Of a stretch of DNA of 64,000 nt, positions 10,101 through 19,152 are shown in pieces. The DNA comes from Pseudoduganella aquatica (GTDB lineage Bacteria > Pseudomonadota > Gammaproteobacteria > Burkholderiales > Burkholderiaceae_D), in contig NZ_WWCU01000004.1 of assembly GCF_009857595.1 (NCBI RefSeq), forward strand, positions 62,001-126,000, in the 5' to 3' direction. The position numbers and the translations under genes were made by a program. The stretch's first letter is position 1; every line of letters starts with the position of its first letter. Under the pieces are notes generated by a model. It was not told the origin of the DNA, searched no databases, and saw only the letters and a list, made by a program, of their open reading frames with translations.

Positions 10101-11108
10101 CACCGAGGCCTTGATTTCCGGCGACGGATTCGGCTGGCGCATCAGGAACAGCAGTACCTCGCTGCTCTCCGCGCTGGCCAGCGAGCGCATCTCGTAGTTG
10201 CGCGCTGAAATGGGCTGCAGCGTGATGGCGTCCACCTGCTGCGGCCAGACGGTCTTTTTGCCGTCCACCACAACCTGCGCGTCAAGAATGGGTTTGATGG
10301 CGCGGGCGCTGGCGGCGCCTGCCTGCTGGCGCAGGTCCTGGGCCACAAAGGCGAAGTCCGCATGGCCTTCGGCGATATCCTCCAGGATCATGGCCGCTTC
10401 GGCCACCGCGTTGTCGTTGAAGGTGATGCCGTCGTGGAAGCCGCCTTCCAGCGGGTAGTTCTGCGGCCAGCCGCCGTTCGGGTACTGCGCCATCAGCAGA
10501 TATTTGACGCCCTTGATGATGCTGGCGCGGTAGGCGTCGCCATCCTTGCCGGGGAAGCGTGCCTGCACGCGGCCCAGGAAGCGCATCTCGGTGGTGGTGG
10601 CGCCATTGTCCAGCGTGCCGACGAAGGTCCAGAAGCGGTCATGCGGCGCGTCGAAGCTGCCGGTGTTGAGCGCCATGGTTTCGGCGTCGTTGGCATAGCG
10701 CTGGCCGCGCAGGCGCGCAGGCTTGGTGCGGTCCTGGTTCTTGCTCCAGCCGCCCGACGGGGTCTGGAAGCTGGCGATGGTGTCCGCAATGGCGCGCGCT
10801 TCTGGCGTGCCGTACCAGGCGGCGTCTTTATTCAGCGGCATCTTGCTGCTGCCCGCCAGCGGAGGCGGCGGCGGCGTCTCGCCGGGCTGGAGTTCGGCGG
10901 CCAGGGTGTCGCGGTCGTACCGTTCCTGCTTCTGCGACCGCGCAATATAGTCGGCCCACGCGGCGCGCTGCGAGGCGGGTAGTTCGGCCAGGCGCGCCGC
11001 CGTCACTTCCGGAGCGGGGGTGTTGATGCCGACCACCGCGCTGAACGCCGGTGCGGCGAGTGCCAGGCACACGGCGCCGAACGCGCCCGTCCTTGTTGAA
11101 AATATCAT
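7137..11108 (-). CDS. Trimodular pectinase: PL10 pectate lyase - GH28 - GH105
   Basis: A 1323-residue secreted protein contains three pectin-degrading enzymes. After the signal peptide (residues 1-24) comes a PL10 pectate lyase (about 95-428), with TPSGGWSKNQD, TFNDNA and PIWSRNYDI...RRNGYSWY; R376 sits at the catalytic arginine site. A GH28 polygalacturonase-type beta-helix follows (about 440-880), with STDGVD (D642) and NDDALCLKAG (D663/D664). A GH105 unsaturated-galacturonyl hydrolase (about 905-1255) ends the protein, with WCDALYM, YWARGNGWVMGG and ETSGSAFFVYALAWG. The GH28 module has YAGVTFGSE where a GHG histidine is usual. The start at 11106-11108 has GGAG six bases upstream and begins the signal peptide; the longer frame start at 11198 does not. 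It is first in the operon with ogl and the TonB receptor. Confidence 0.9.
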   Translation of the reverse strand: MIFSTRTGAFGAVCLALAAPAFSAVVGINTPAPEVTAARLAELPASQRAAWADYIARSQKQERYDRDTLAAELQPGETPPPPPLAGSSKMPLNKDAAWYGTPEARAIADTIASFQTPSGGWSKNQDRTKPARLRGQRYANDAETMALNTGSFDAPHDRFWTFVGTLDNGATTTEMRFLGRVQARFPGKDGDAYRASIIKGVKYLLMAQYPNGGWPQNYPLEGGFHDGITFNDNAVAEAAMILEDIAEGHADFAFVAQDLRQQAGAASARAIKPILDAQVVVDGKKTVWPQQVDAITLQPISARNYEMRSLASAESSEVLLFLMRQPNPSPEIKASVEAGIAWLKANAIYGKAFTKVSEEEGRKLVDKPGAGPIWSRNYDIRTGKPIFGDWDKSIQDDVNNISKGRRNGYSWYNAAPQKALDVHAEMAAKDIAIAAPQGLSGVIVHAETYGAKGDGVSNDTAALQNAIDATAARKGTLVLQPGVYLTGSLFLKSGMALRIDKGVKLVGAQDIKAYPVMPTRIAGVELSWPAALLNIYEQKDVKVYGEGTVDGNGKVFWDRFQAIRYDYEARGLRWAADYDAQRPRLIQVYNSSRIELGNGPQGAPLNLERSGFWTVQVVYSHDVKVSGITVRNNVDGKGPSTDGVDIDSSHTVLVENADIDANDDALCLKAGRDADGLRVNRPTENVVIRNSTVRSAYAGVTFGSETSGGIRKVRVYGLKVVGPVRYGILFKSAATRGGGASDIDIRDVDVQQAETGIRINLNWFPAYSYAKIPDAIKDYPAYWNTLTAQVPRAQGLPQVRDIRISRVTAKGLKTAVELEGYADAPLNNIRIEDVDLEADALGAIRHAHNIQFARSRIVSRNGVPIALEDADNITGFAPVAADVAGVETNWLAAPKRPNTAFTADQLPARAAVLPVLEYVAAAQIADMSRRPIQLSTGSNLSEISSNWVAATFYVGAARLARVSEDKNTLRFLTATAEHYNYAFRGARADRALLNADEVAIGDLYQELYARRRQQGVLMPLQQRLDFMTPHLSRPQETASLIWWWCDALYMAPPVLARQSALTGDPKYLRAMDKEWRRTAARLWVEQDRLFLRDERFKDADHKGAGGKPVYWARGNGWVMGGLARTLESMPASFKGRDFYTGIFRKMASRVAELQQADGLWRSDLNDPKSFPEAETSGSAFFVYALAWGVNHGLLDRQAYQPAVLKGWAALNRHVLPNGLIGAAQKTGDRPVPTSADDVGPYATGAYLLAGLEVMDLHGPVQALPEPAVARDDEATILATTPQPVLPRTVIGEAEKARREQEMRATRALAYDPAALKQPARSQP

Positions 11109-11302
11109 TCTGTCTCCATCATCTTGTGCCGGGAACGCTGCCCCGTTAAGAGATAAGACTAGCGAAGACGAAGTTTCCTCAACCAAAACAGCAAACACGC
11201 AAGAACTTGATTAATTGGAGCCCTGCAGCGTATAAATCTTCACTTTCCGGCGCGCCCTATGGTTGAATGGCCAGCCCTGAATTGAAGATCAAGGCCAGCG
11301 AC

Positions 11303-13615
11303 ATGCGTCCCATCCTGCTTTCCCGCCGCCGTCTCATGCTCACCGCCGCCGCCGCCGCGTCCGCGCTGGCCCTGCCTGCGGCCGGCCACGCCGCGGCGCG
11401 GCGGATAGGCCCGGGGGAGCGCATAGACCGCAAGGCGCTGGTCACGCGGCACAATCCGGTGCTCACTGCGGTTGACCGTTCGGCGCCGCTCATGCTGGGC
11501 AACGGGAATATCGGCTTCACGGCGGACATCACCGGCTTGCAGACCTTCACCGAGGCCTACAGCAAGATCGCGCCCCTGCTCACGGAAGCGCAGTGGGCCT
11601 GGCACAGCTTCCCCAATCCACAGGGCCATACCGTGCGGGACACGCAAATCGACATCCCCGTGCAGGGCCACACGCGCCGCTATGGCTATATCAAGGACTG
11701 GGCCGAGGCCGCGAACAACCCGGCAGTGGCGTGGATACGGGAAAACCCGCACCGCTACTCGCTGGGCCGCCTGTCGCTGGACCTGCGCGCGAAAGATGGC
11801 TCGGCGGCGCGCTTTGCCGACATCAAGGAGACGCACCAGTCGCTGGACCTGTGGACCGGCACGCTGACCAGCCGCTTCGTCTACGACGGCGAGGCCGTCA
11901 CCGTCGTCACCCGCGTGCTGCCTGAGCAGGACACCGTCATGGCCGAAGTAAGCTCCGCGCTGGTGGCGCAGGGGCGCCTGGCCGTGGCCGTGCGCTTCCC
12001 TGGCGTGTCCAAAACGCTCAATCCCGACCCTTCGGACTGGAACAATCCGGCCGCCCACAGCACCAGCGAGCTGCCGGGCAAGGCCGGCGAGCTGCGCCTG
12101 CAGCGCCGGATAGACGCCACCACCTACTACGCGGCGATCGCAGCGCCGGGCGCAGTGATAGAACGGACGGACGCCCACGCCTACCGCGCCGGGTCGACAT
12201 CCCGCACCCTGACGGTGATGGCGCAGTTCTCTCCCGAGCCCGGCGCCGCCATGCCTGCTCCTGCTGCTGCGGCGGCGTCCGTGCAGCGGCACTGGCTGGA
12301 TTACTGGAGCAAGGGCGGCATGGTCGATTTCTCGGGCTCCGCCGATCCCCGCGCCCATGAGCTGGAGCGCCGCGTGATCCTGTCCCAATACCTGATGGCG
12401 GTGAACGCCGCCGGCAGTTTCGCGCCGCAGGAGGAGGGGCTGTTTTCCAATAGCTGGAATGGCAAGTCGCACCTGGAAATGCATCCCTGGCACTCGGCGC
12501 ACTTTGCGCTGTGGGGCCGCCCGCAACTGCTTGAACGGAGCTTGGGCTGGTACGCCGGCTTCCTGCCCAAGGCGAAGGCGCGCGCGGCGGAGCAGGGCTT
12601 GAAGGGCGCCTGGTGGCCAAAAATGATAGGGCCGGATGGCGCCGACAGCCCATCCAAGGTCTCGCCCTTCATCATGTGGCAGCAGCCGCACCCTATTTAT
12701 ATGAGCGAGCTGCTGTACCGGGCCGGTGGCGGTGGCGCGCGCGTGCTCAAGGCTTACGGCGAGCTGGTGGAGGAAACCGCAGCCTTGCTGGCGACCCTCG
12801 CGCATCTGGATGAACAGAGCGGCAAGGTGCGCCTCGGCCCGCCCATCATCCCGGTGCAGGAAAACTTCCCGCCGCTGAGCACCTTCGATCCGGCTTTCGA
12901 GGTGGCCTACTTCCGCTGGGGTATCGAGACGGCGCAGGCCTGGCGCGAGCGCGCGGGCAAGGCCCGCCGCGCCGACTGGGACGCCGTGCTGGCAAACTGG
13001 CCGGACCTGCCGCAGAAGGATGGCGTGTACCTGCCGGTGCGCTCCGAGCCGGACTTCTGGAACAAGGCGGCGGGCGCCTGCAAGTCGAACGCGCTGGAGG
13101 AGGACTGCCAGAACCGCGACCATCCTTCCTTCCTGATGCCGCTGGGCTGGCTGCCGGGGCGCGGGGTGGACAAGGCCGCGATGCGCCGCACGCTGGACCG
13201 CGTGAAGCGCGACTGGGACCTGCGCCAGACCTGGGGCTGGGACTATCCGATGATGGCCATGACCGCCGCGCGCCTGAACGCACCGGAGGAGGCGCTGTCC
13301 TGGCTGTTCTTCGACGCGAAAAACAACCAGTTCGGCAGCAGCGGCATGACGCCGCGCGTGCACCTGGACGCGCACGCCGCAGCCTTCGTGCCCACGGCCA
13401 CGGGCGCCGGTGCGGAAGCGGGCGCGCGGCAGGACGCCGGCCCGGACGGTCCCGGCTACCAGCGCGCGGCGGAGACCTACTTCCCGTCCAACGGCGGCCT
13501 GCTGCTGGCCGTCGCGCTGATGGCCGGCGGCTGGGACGGAAACGCGGGCGCCGCGCCGGGCTTCCCTAAAACCGGCTGGAAAGTCCGGGCCGAAGGCATA
13601 TTGCCGTCGCTATGA
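11303..13615 (+). CDS. Secreted six-hairpin glycosidase (GH65/GH95-like)
   Basis: A roughly 770-residue protein opens with a twin-arginine-like leader (SRRRLMLTAAAAASALALPAAGHA). It has an N-terminal beta-sandwich beginning APLMLGNGNIGF, then an alpha/alpha barrel with LFSNSWNGKSHLEMHPWHSAHFALWGR, typical of uncharacterised bacterial enzymes related to GH65 and GH95. A conserved glutamate in HLEM is a plausible catalytic acid. I cannot assign the substrate; the pectin neighbourhood suggests a side-chain glycosidase. ATG 11303 is chosen because AAGG precedes it and it starts the leader; an ATG at 11267 in the same frame is possible. It is divergent from the trimodular pectinase and its stop overlaps the convergent GH28 stop by 6 bp. 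Confidence 0.75.
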   Translation: MRPILLSRRRLMLTAAAAASALALPAAGHAAARRIGPGERIDRKALVTRHNPVLTAVDRSAPLMLGNGNIGFTADITGLQTFTEAYSKIAPLLTEAQWAWHSFPNPQGHTVRDTQIDIPVQGHTRRYGYIKDWAEAANNPAVAWIRENPHRYSLGRLSLDLRAKDGSAARFADIKETHQSLDLWTGTLTSRFVYDGEAVTVVTRVLPEQDTVMAEVSSALVAQGRLAVAVRFPGVSKTLNPDPSDWNNPAAHSTSELPGKAGELRLQRRIDATTYYAAIAAPGAVIERTDAHAYRAGSTSRTLTVMAQFSPEPGAAMPAPAAAAASVQRHWLDYWSKGGMVDFSGSADPRAHELERRVILSQYLMAVNAAGSFAPQEEGLFSNSWNGKSHLEMHPWHSAHFALWGRPQLLERSLGWYAGFLPKAKARAAEQGLKGAWWPKMIGPDGADSPSKVSPFIMWQQPHPIYMSELLYRAGGGGARVLKAYGELVEETAALLATLAHLDEQSGKVRLGPPIIPVQENFPPLSTFDPAFEVAYFRWGIETAQAWRERAGKARRADWDAVLANWPDLPQKDGVYLPVRSEPDFWNKAAGACKSNALEEDCQNRDHPSFLMPLGWLPGRGVDKAAMRRTLDRVKRDWDLRQTWGWDYPMMAMTAARLNAPEEALSWLFFDAKNNQFGSSGMTPRVHLDAHAAAFVPTATGAGAEAGARQDAGPDGPGYQRAAETYFPSNGGLLLAVALMAGGWDGNAGAAPGFPKTGWKVRAEGILPSL

Positions 13616-15373
13616 CAGCGTTTCGCTGATTGTCCTGCCGTTGATTTTGACGTTCTTCAGCACCACGTTGCGGGCGTTGTGCAGGAATACCGGCTGGCCG
13701 GCGTTGCGTGCGGTGCCAAAGTCGCAGTCGGTGATGGAGATGTTCGTCACCGGCAGGATGGCAGTTCCCGCCGGCCCGTTGAAGCTGGCCGCGACAGGAC
13801 CGAGTATCACCACGGCCTGGTAGCAGGAGTAGTCGCCGTCCGCCATGTTGACCGTCCCGGCCCGTAGGTTGGAGATGTGCACGTCCGACACGCTGGGTGG
13901 CCGCGTGCGCACGCCGTCGTCTCCCGTTGCGTAGTTGCAGTCTATGGTGACGATGGCGCCGCCGCCGGTGGCCGGCTTGCCGCGCTTGTCGCGCGCGTCC
14001 ACGCCATTGGGCAGCCGGACGTCGCGCACATACAGGTGGCGCAGGAAACCGCCACGGTTCATATTCGTCTTCAGCCGGATCGCGCTGCCCAGCGGATCGG
14101 TGGCCCAGTGCGCATTGCGGAATTCGATCTTCTGCGCGTACACATGCTCGATGCCGGCCGCCATCTCGCTGCCCAGCGTTACGCCGCCGTGGCCGCTGTT
14201 CATGATGCAGTTCTGGATGACCACGTTGCGCGTCGGGCCGAACTGCGTGTCGCGGTTCTTGCCGGACTTGATGGCGATGCAGTCGTCGCCGGTGTTGAAG
14301 GTGCAGCCGTCCACCAGCACCGTGTCGCAGGATTCCGGGTCGAAGCCGTCGTTGTTCGGGCCTATGCTCTCCATGTTCACTTTGCTGAAGCGGACATTGC
14401 GGCAGTCGACCGGATGGTGCATCCAGAACGGCGACGCGACGGCCTGGTAGCCTTCCATCACCACTTCGCTGCAGCCGATGAATTCGACCAGGCATGGCCG
14501 CAAGTGGTGGCCCACGCCGAACACACGCCGCGCCAGCGGCACGCCGGCCTCGGACAGCGCCGGCAGGTAGCGCGTGTCGCCGTTCCAGCGCGGGTGCTCG
14601 CCCTGTATCAGCGCGCGTTCGGCAGGGCCCAGGCCCGGCGCCACCGCGTCGAGCGGCAGGTTGAGCGGATTGACGGTGGCGGCGCTGACTTCGTCGCCTC
14701 TGCGGTCCATCCAGCCCCACCAGGAGCTGTCGCCGGATTCAAACGGCACGCCGGCCTGCCCATTGAGCACGCTGGTCCAGTCGGCGCCGGTCAGGGCGAT
14801 GTTGGTCTGCTTGTAGGCATACACCAGCGGCGAATAGTTGAGCACGTCGTTGCCTTGCCAGCGCGAGACCACCAGCTTGCCGCGTTCGCCGCAGTCGATA
14901 TCGCCGTATTTTGCGTAGTCGGCCGGGTTGGCGCTGAAGTAGACCTGCGCGCCCGAGGCCAGGTGCACGTGCACATTGGAGCGCAGCACGATGGGGCCTT
15001 TGCAGTACCAGCTTCCCGCCGGGATCAGCACGCGGCCGCCGCCCGCCTGGTGGCAGGCCGCGATGGCGGCGGCGATGGCGGGATGGCAGTCGTGCGAACC
15101 GGGCGCGGGCGTCTTCACTTCCCACTGCACTTTGCGCCAGGTGGACGTGGCGGCCACCAGCCGGCAGGACTTCGCGCCGAATGCGGTGACAGGGAAGTCC
15201 TCGTTGCGGAAGCTGGGCGGCCTGCTGCAGCGGGCGATGATGTCCTGCGCGCGCTGCCAGGGATCCGCGCTGGACTGGGCCGAGGCGAAGGGAACAGCAG
15301 TTGCCGTGGCCGCCGCGAGGGCGCTGGCATTGCGCAGAAAGGTGCGGCGGTGCGGATTGCTTGCGTCGTTCAT
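13610..15373 (-). CDS. GH28 polygalacturonase-family hydrolase
   Basis: A 587-residue secreted GH28 enzyme with a twin-arginine-like leader (HRRTFLRNASALAAATA, cleavage near residue 32). All the classical catalytic motifs are present: NNDGFD (D342), GDDCIAIKSG (D363/D364), SGHGGVTLGSE (H395) and RLKTN (R433/K435), on a right-handed beta-helix. It should hydrolyse galacturonate linkages in homogalacturonan or rhamnogalacturonan; exo or endo action cannot be told. The insert at about 205-290 is longer than in plain polygalacturonases. ATG 15373 is preferred to the TTG two codons earlier. It lies 17 bp behind the STN-type TonB receptor and so belongs to the FecI-FecR-receptor operon. Confidence 0.92.
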   Translation of the reverse strand: MNDASNPHRRTFLRNASALAAATATAVPFASAQSSADPWQRAQDIIARCSRPPSFRNEDFPVTAFGAKSCRLVAATSTWRKVQWEVKTPAPGSHDCHPAIAAAIAACHQAGGGRVLIPAGSWYCKGPIVLRSNVHVHLASGAQVYFSANPADYAKYGDIDCGERGKLVVSRWQGNDVLNYSPLVYAYKQTNIALTGADWTSVLNGQAGVPFESGDSSWWGWMDRRGDEVSAATVNPLNLPLDAVAPGLGPAERALIQGEHPRWNGDTRYLPALSEAGVPLARRVFGVGHHLRPCLVEFIGCSEVVMEGYQAVASPFWMHHPVDCRNVRFSKVNMESIGPNNDGFDPESCDTVLVDGCTFNTGDDCIAIKSGKNRDTQFGPTRNVVIQNCIMNSGHGGVTLGSEMAAGIEHVYAQKIEFRNAHWATDPLGSAIRLKTNMNRGGFLRHLYVRDVRLPNGVDARDKRGKPATGGGAIVTIDCNYATGDDGVRTRPPSVSDVHISNLRAGTVNMADGDYSCYQAVVILGPVAASFNGPAGTAILPVTNISITDCDFGTARNAGQPVFLHNARNVVLKNVKINGRTISETLS

Positions 15374-15390
15374 GGTCAAGGTGGCCTTGT

Positions 15391-18300
15391 CTACATGGTG
15401 CGGAAGGTGACGCCGGCCATGATGCGGCGGCCGGAGTAGTTAAAGTCGAGCAGGTTGGGCGTGCCGTCGGCAAAGGGGGCGAACCGCCCCTGGCTATTGG
15501 ACGTGGTGGCGTTGGCCAGGTTGCGTCCTTCGATGAAGAACTCTATGTTGGGACGCCATTTGTAGGACAGCTTGGCGTCCACGTAGCGCGTGCCGTCCTT
15601 GAAGTTCGGCGAGCCCGGGTTGTAGGGGAAGCCGGTGCGCACCGGCGCCGCGTTGGGGTAGTTGTTCACGCCCGCAGCGCCGCAGGAGGCGATGCAGTTG
15701 AAGTAGGCCGCCACCGCCTGCACCGCCACGCGCGCGGCCAGCTTGCCGTCGTCGTACCAGAGCGCCCAGTTATAGGTGTACTTGGATTCGCGCGCCGGCG
15801 GCAGCGGTGCGCCGGTCAGCAGGTCCACGATGTTCTCGGTGCTCGACTTTGAGCGCTGCTTGCTGTAGTTGGCGTCGATGCCGGTATGGCGCAGCAGCGA
15901 GGGCAGGAAGGTGAAGGCGGTCTTGGCGCCCAGTTCCAGGCCGGTGCGGCTGGAGGCCGCGCCGTTCATCCAGGTGGAGTAGTCGAACAGCGTGTCCGTG
16001 AAGGGGGCGCCTGCGCCAGCCGCCAGCGGCGCCTGCAAGGGGACGTGCGATACGCCCTGCGGCACCGCCGCGCCAACCTTGCCGCGCTGACGGAATACGG
16101 CTGCGCTGAACATGGTGTCGCGGTTGGGATAGTATTCGAGCGAAAGGTTCTGGTTCACATTCTGCTGCGCCCGCAGCAGCGGATTGCCTATGGTGCCGGA
16201 GCACTTCTGGAACACTTCGCTGTCGTCCTCGCTGCGCTCGTCGAAGGTGCAGACGCCGGACGGCAGCAGGCGGGAGACCGGCGGCCGCGCCACGGTGCGG
16301 GCCGCGCTGTAGCGGGCCACCAGCTGGTCCGGCACCAGCCACAAGGCCAGGTTAAGGCTGGGCAGGATGTCGCTGGCCTCCGCGTCCGTCCGGGTGGCTT
16401 GCGAAACACGCGTGGTGACGATGCCGCCGGGCGCGTCGCGGTTGAGCGGGTCGTAGGCGTCGGTCTTGGTGATGGCCACGAAGGTCATCATGCCGGTGCC
16501 GTTGACGCGGGTGCGCACGTAGCGCACGCCCACGTTGCCGTCCAGTTCCAGGCCGAAGGGCAGGGCGCTGAAGTCGCCCATCAGGTAGAACGCGGAGGCG
16601 CGCTCCTTGAGCTGCGCGTAGGGCTGGTCGTAGACTTTGCCGTCGCTTGCCTTGCAGCGCTTCACGCAGTCGAAGTTGGCGTTCGGGATGCCCACCAGAG
16701 AGAACACCTTTTCCACGTCGATCTGGGTCCAGTTGTCCATCAGCCCTTGCGGACTGTCTTTTGCGCCGTGGAAGAAGCTGGTGGGCGTGGCCTTGAGTAT
16801 CATGGTCTGCCGCAGCAGGTCCATAAACTGCGGCAGGGTCATGACGGCCAAACTGTCGAAGGCCTGGCGCGTGTTGTCCTTCATGATGAGGCCATACTGG
16901 CACTTGTTGCCGCCGGGCGCCAGCGAGCCAGGCGTGTCCTGGCAGCCGTACAGCGTGCTGCGCAAGGTGGGCGAAGGCAGCACCAGCGGCGCCACGTAGC
17001 CGGGCTGGCCGTACACGCCCACCGGATCGCGCAGGATGTAGCCGCCGTTGTTGATGGTCCAGCTCTTGCTGCCGGTGTCGCGCAGATTGAAGCCGGACTT
17101 GATGCGCTTGAAGAATGGGACACTTTCCGGCATGGCGTAGGCCATGTCCAGCTTCGCGGTGCGCTCCCCGCTTTCGCGGATCTGCGGCTCCCACGTCACG
17201 TTGGGCGACGAGGTTACCGCCTGCTGCTGCTCGGCGGTATATGCCGGCACCGCCTGCGTATTGTAGGGACCGGGCAGGATGGCCGCGCTGGCGCCGTTCG
17301 GGAACAGCTTGGCGTAGCGCTCGAAACTCTGTTCCTTGATGGGGTCCGTCTCGGGGAAGGTGTAGCCCCACAAGCCGTTCGACAGCAGCCTGGCGGTGGC
17401 CGGGCCGTAGTAGTCGGTGAAGGAAAGGCGCTTGGCGCCGCGCCGGAAGTCGGAGCCCGCGTCGCCCACGAAGAAGTCTGCAGACAGGCCGCCGCGCTTG
17501 AAGCTGCCGCCCAGCTGCAGGTATTTCGCGGTGGTGAGGCCGATGTCGTGCAGCTGGTCGGTCCGCGCCGCGCCGCCCTGGAAGGTGTATTGCGTGAGGT
17601 GGTGGGCGGCGTCCACCACCACCGATCCCGGCACCGTGTTCGGCACGCCGTTGACGATGGCAAGGTTGCCCAGGCTGTAGGCCAGCACGTTGATGTCGTT
17701 GTGGCGCTTGTTGTAGCTGGCTTTGGCGTAGACGGTCAGCTCGTCGCTGACCTTGAAGTCGGCGCGCAGGTCGAGATTCTTGCGGCGGTCGATTTCGCGC
17801 TTGACCAGATAGCGCGGAGCGGACGGGGTGTAGTCGTTCCACTGGTTCAGGCACGTTGCCAGCTCGTTGCCGCGCTGGGTCTGCGCCGCAAGGCGGGCCG
17901 CCGGCGAGATGGCGTTCAGCTGGGCCGCGCCCAGGGCCGGGAAGGCGGTGGCGCAGTCTTCCTTGGTCCGCGCCGCCGCCGAACGGGTGACGATGTCCAG
18001 CGGGGTGCCCGAGTTGAAGAAGCCGCCGCCGGACAGCGGCGATTGCAGCAGCGGCGTGCTTGCGGCCAGGTCCGCCTTGTTGACGGTGCCGGGCTGGAAG
18101 CTGAAGGTCTTGTCCGGCGAGTTGTCGAAGTCATACAGGCGGAAATAGCCTTGGTTGCCGTTGCCTGCGGCCTGCGCCGAGTGGCCTTCGTTGAGCAGGG
18201 TGGTGCTGGAGGCGTTGAGCAGCAGGCCAAGGCGGCCGTCCAGGTACTTGTCCGACAGGATGACGTTGGCGTCCGGCTGCCACTGCCTGTTCAGCGAGTG

Positions 18301-19152
18301 CTGGGTCGCGCCCAGGCGCAGCGATGCGTAGGGCTTCTTGAAATCCAGGCCGGTGCGGGTCTTGATGATGATGCTGCCGCCCAGCGACCCCTCGACCATG
18401 TCTGCGGTGGAGCCCTTGACCACGTCCACGCTCTTGATCAGGTCCGCCGAAAGCTGGCGGAACTCGACGGCGCGGCCGTCGCCGCCGCCGTTCATGTCTG
18501 AGCCGCCGGCCGATTGCACGGCTTGGCCGTCCAGCTCCACGCGGGTCAGCTCCGGGCCGTTGCCGCGCACTGCGACGTTCACGCCTTCGCCAAAGTCGCC
18601 CCGGTCCAGCGCAATGCCTGCCATGCGCGAGATGGCTTCGCCGATATTGCGGTCCGGGAGCGAGCCCACGTCCTCGGTGACAATGGAGTCCATGGCGGTG
18701 GCGGCGTTCTTCTTGCGCTCTATGCCCGACTGCTGCGCAGCGCGCGTGCCCACCACCAGCACCGGCGGCAGTTCCGGCAGCGCGGGCGCCGCGCCGCATG
18801 CCGTTGCCGCGTCGCTGGAGTCGGGTTCGGACGGCGCGCGCTTCAGTATCACCACGGTGCCGCTGGCGCCAACCCTGCCCGCCAGGTCGGTGCATGCCAG
18901 CAGCCGGGTGACAGCCTCGGAGGTGGTCAGTGCGCCCGCCAGCGCATTGGTAGCGACGCCGTCCAGAATGTCGGCCGACACCAGGATGTTGATGCCGGCC
19001 TGGCGCGCAAACTCCGGAATGGTGTCCGTCGCGGGGCCGGCCGGAATATTGTAGGGCCGCGCAGTCTCATGCGCTGCCTGGGCAGCCGCCGGCGCCGCGT
19101 GCGCCAGCGCGCCCACGGCGACGATGCCTACTTGCGCAACGATTGCACGCAT
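15391..19152 (-). CDS. TonB-dependent transducer with STN domain (FecA-like)
   Basis: A 1253-residue outer-membrane receptor. A signal peptide (about 1-26) is followed by a secretin/TonB short N-terminal (STN) signalling domain (about 32-105, IPEFARQAGINILVSADILDGV...VILKR), a plug (about 130-270, with NIGEAISRMAGIALDRGDFGEGVNVAVRG), and a barrel ending RRIMAGVTFRTM. STN domains relay ligand occupancy to a FecR protein in the inner membrane, and its start codon directly follows the fecR stop (TAA then ATG). With a GH28 gene behind it, a pectic oligosaccharide is the likely ligand and inducer, which is inference. It is longer than most receptors, with many cysteines in predicted loops. Confidence 0.92.
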   Translation of the reverse strand: MRAIVAQVGIVAVGALAHAAPAAAQAAHETARPYNIPAGPATDTIPEFARQAGINILVSADILDGVATNALAGALTTSEAVTRLLACTDLAGRVGASGTVVILKRAPSEPDSSDAATACGAAPALPELPPVLVVGTRAAQQSGIERKKNAATAMDSIVTEDVGSLPDRNIGEAISRMAGIALDRGDFGEGVNVAVRGNGPELTRVELDGQAVQSAGGSDMNGGGDGRAVEFRQLSADLIKSVDVVKGSTADMVEGSLGGSIIIKTRTGLDFKKPYASLRLGATQHSLNRQWQPDANVILSDKYLDGRLGLLLNASSTTLLNEGHSAQAAGNGNQGYFRLYDFDNSPDKTFSFQPGTVNKADLAASTPLLQSPLSGGGFFNSGTPLDIVTRSAAARTKEDCATAFPALGAAQLNAISPAARLAAQTQRGNELATCLNQWNDYTPSAPRYLVKREIDRRKNLDLRADFKVSDELTVYAKASYNKRHNDINVLAYSLGNLAIVNGVPNTVPGSVVVDAAHHLTQYTFQGGAARTDQLHDIGLTTAKYLQLGGSFKRGGLSADFFVGDAGSDFRRGAKRLSFTDYYGPATARLLSNGLWGYTFPETDPIKEQSFERYAKLFPNGASAAILPGPYNTQAVPAYTAEQQQAVTSSPNVTWEPQIRESGERTAKLDMAYAMPESVPFFKRIKSGFNLRDTGSKSWTINNGGYILRDPVGVYGQPGYVAPLVLPSPTLRSTLYGCQDTPGSLAPGGNKCQYGLIMKDNTRQAFDSLAVMTLPQFMDLLRQTMILKATPTSFFHGAKDSPQGLMDNWTQIDVEKVFSLVGIPNANFDCVKRCKASDGKVYDQPYAQLKERASAFYLMGDFSALPFGLELDGNVGVRYVRTRVNGTGMMTFVAITKTDAYDPLNRDAPGGIVTTRVSQATRTDAEASDILPSLNLALWLVPDQLVARYSAARTVARPPVSRLLPSGVCTFDERSEDDSEVFQKCSGTIGNPLLRAQQNVNQNLSLEYYPNRDTMFSAAVFRQRGKVGAAVPQGVSHVPLQAPLAAGAGAPFTDTLFDYSTWMNGAASSRTGLELGAKTAFTFLPSLLRHTGIDANYSKQRSKSSTENIVDLLTGAPLPPARESKYTYNWALWYDDGKLAARVAVQAVAAYFNCIASCGAAGVNNYPNAAPVRTGFPYNPGSPNFKDGTRYVDAKLSYKWRPNIEFFIEGRNLANATTSNSQGRFAPFADGTPNLLDFNYSGRRIMAGVTFRTM

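Noticed and set aside
15886..18501. An 871-codon plus-strand frame opposite the STN-type receptor
   Set aside because: Shadow of the receptor gene; composition and lack of any family match show no independent coding.
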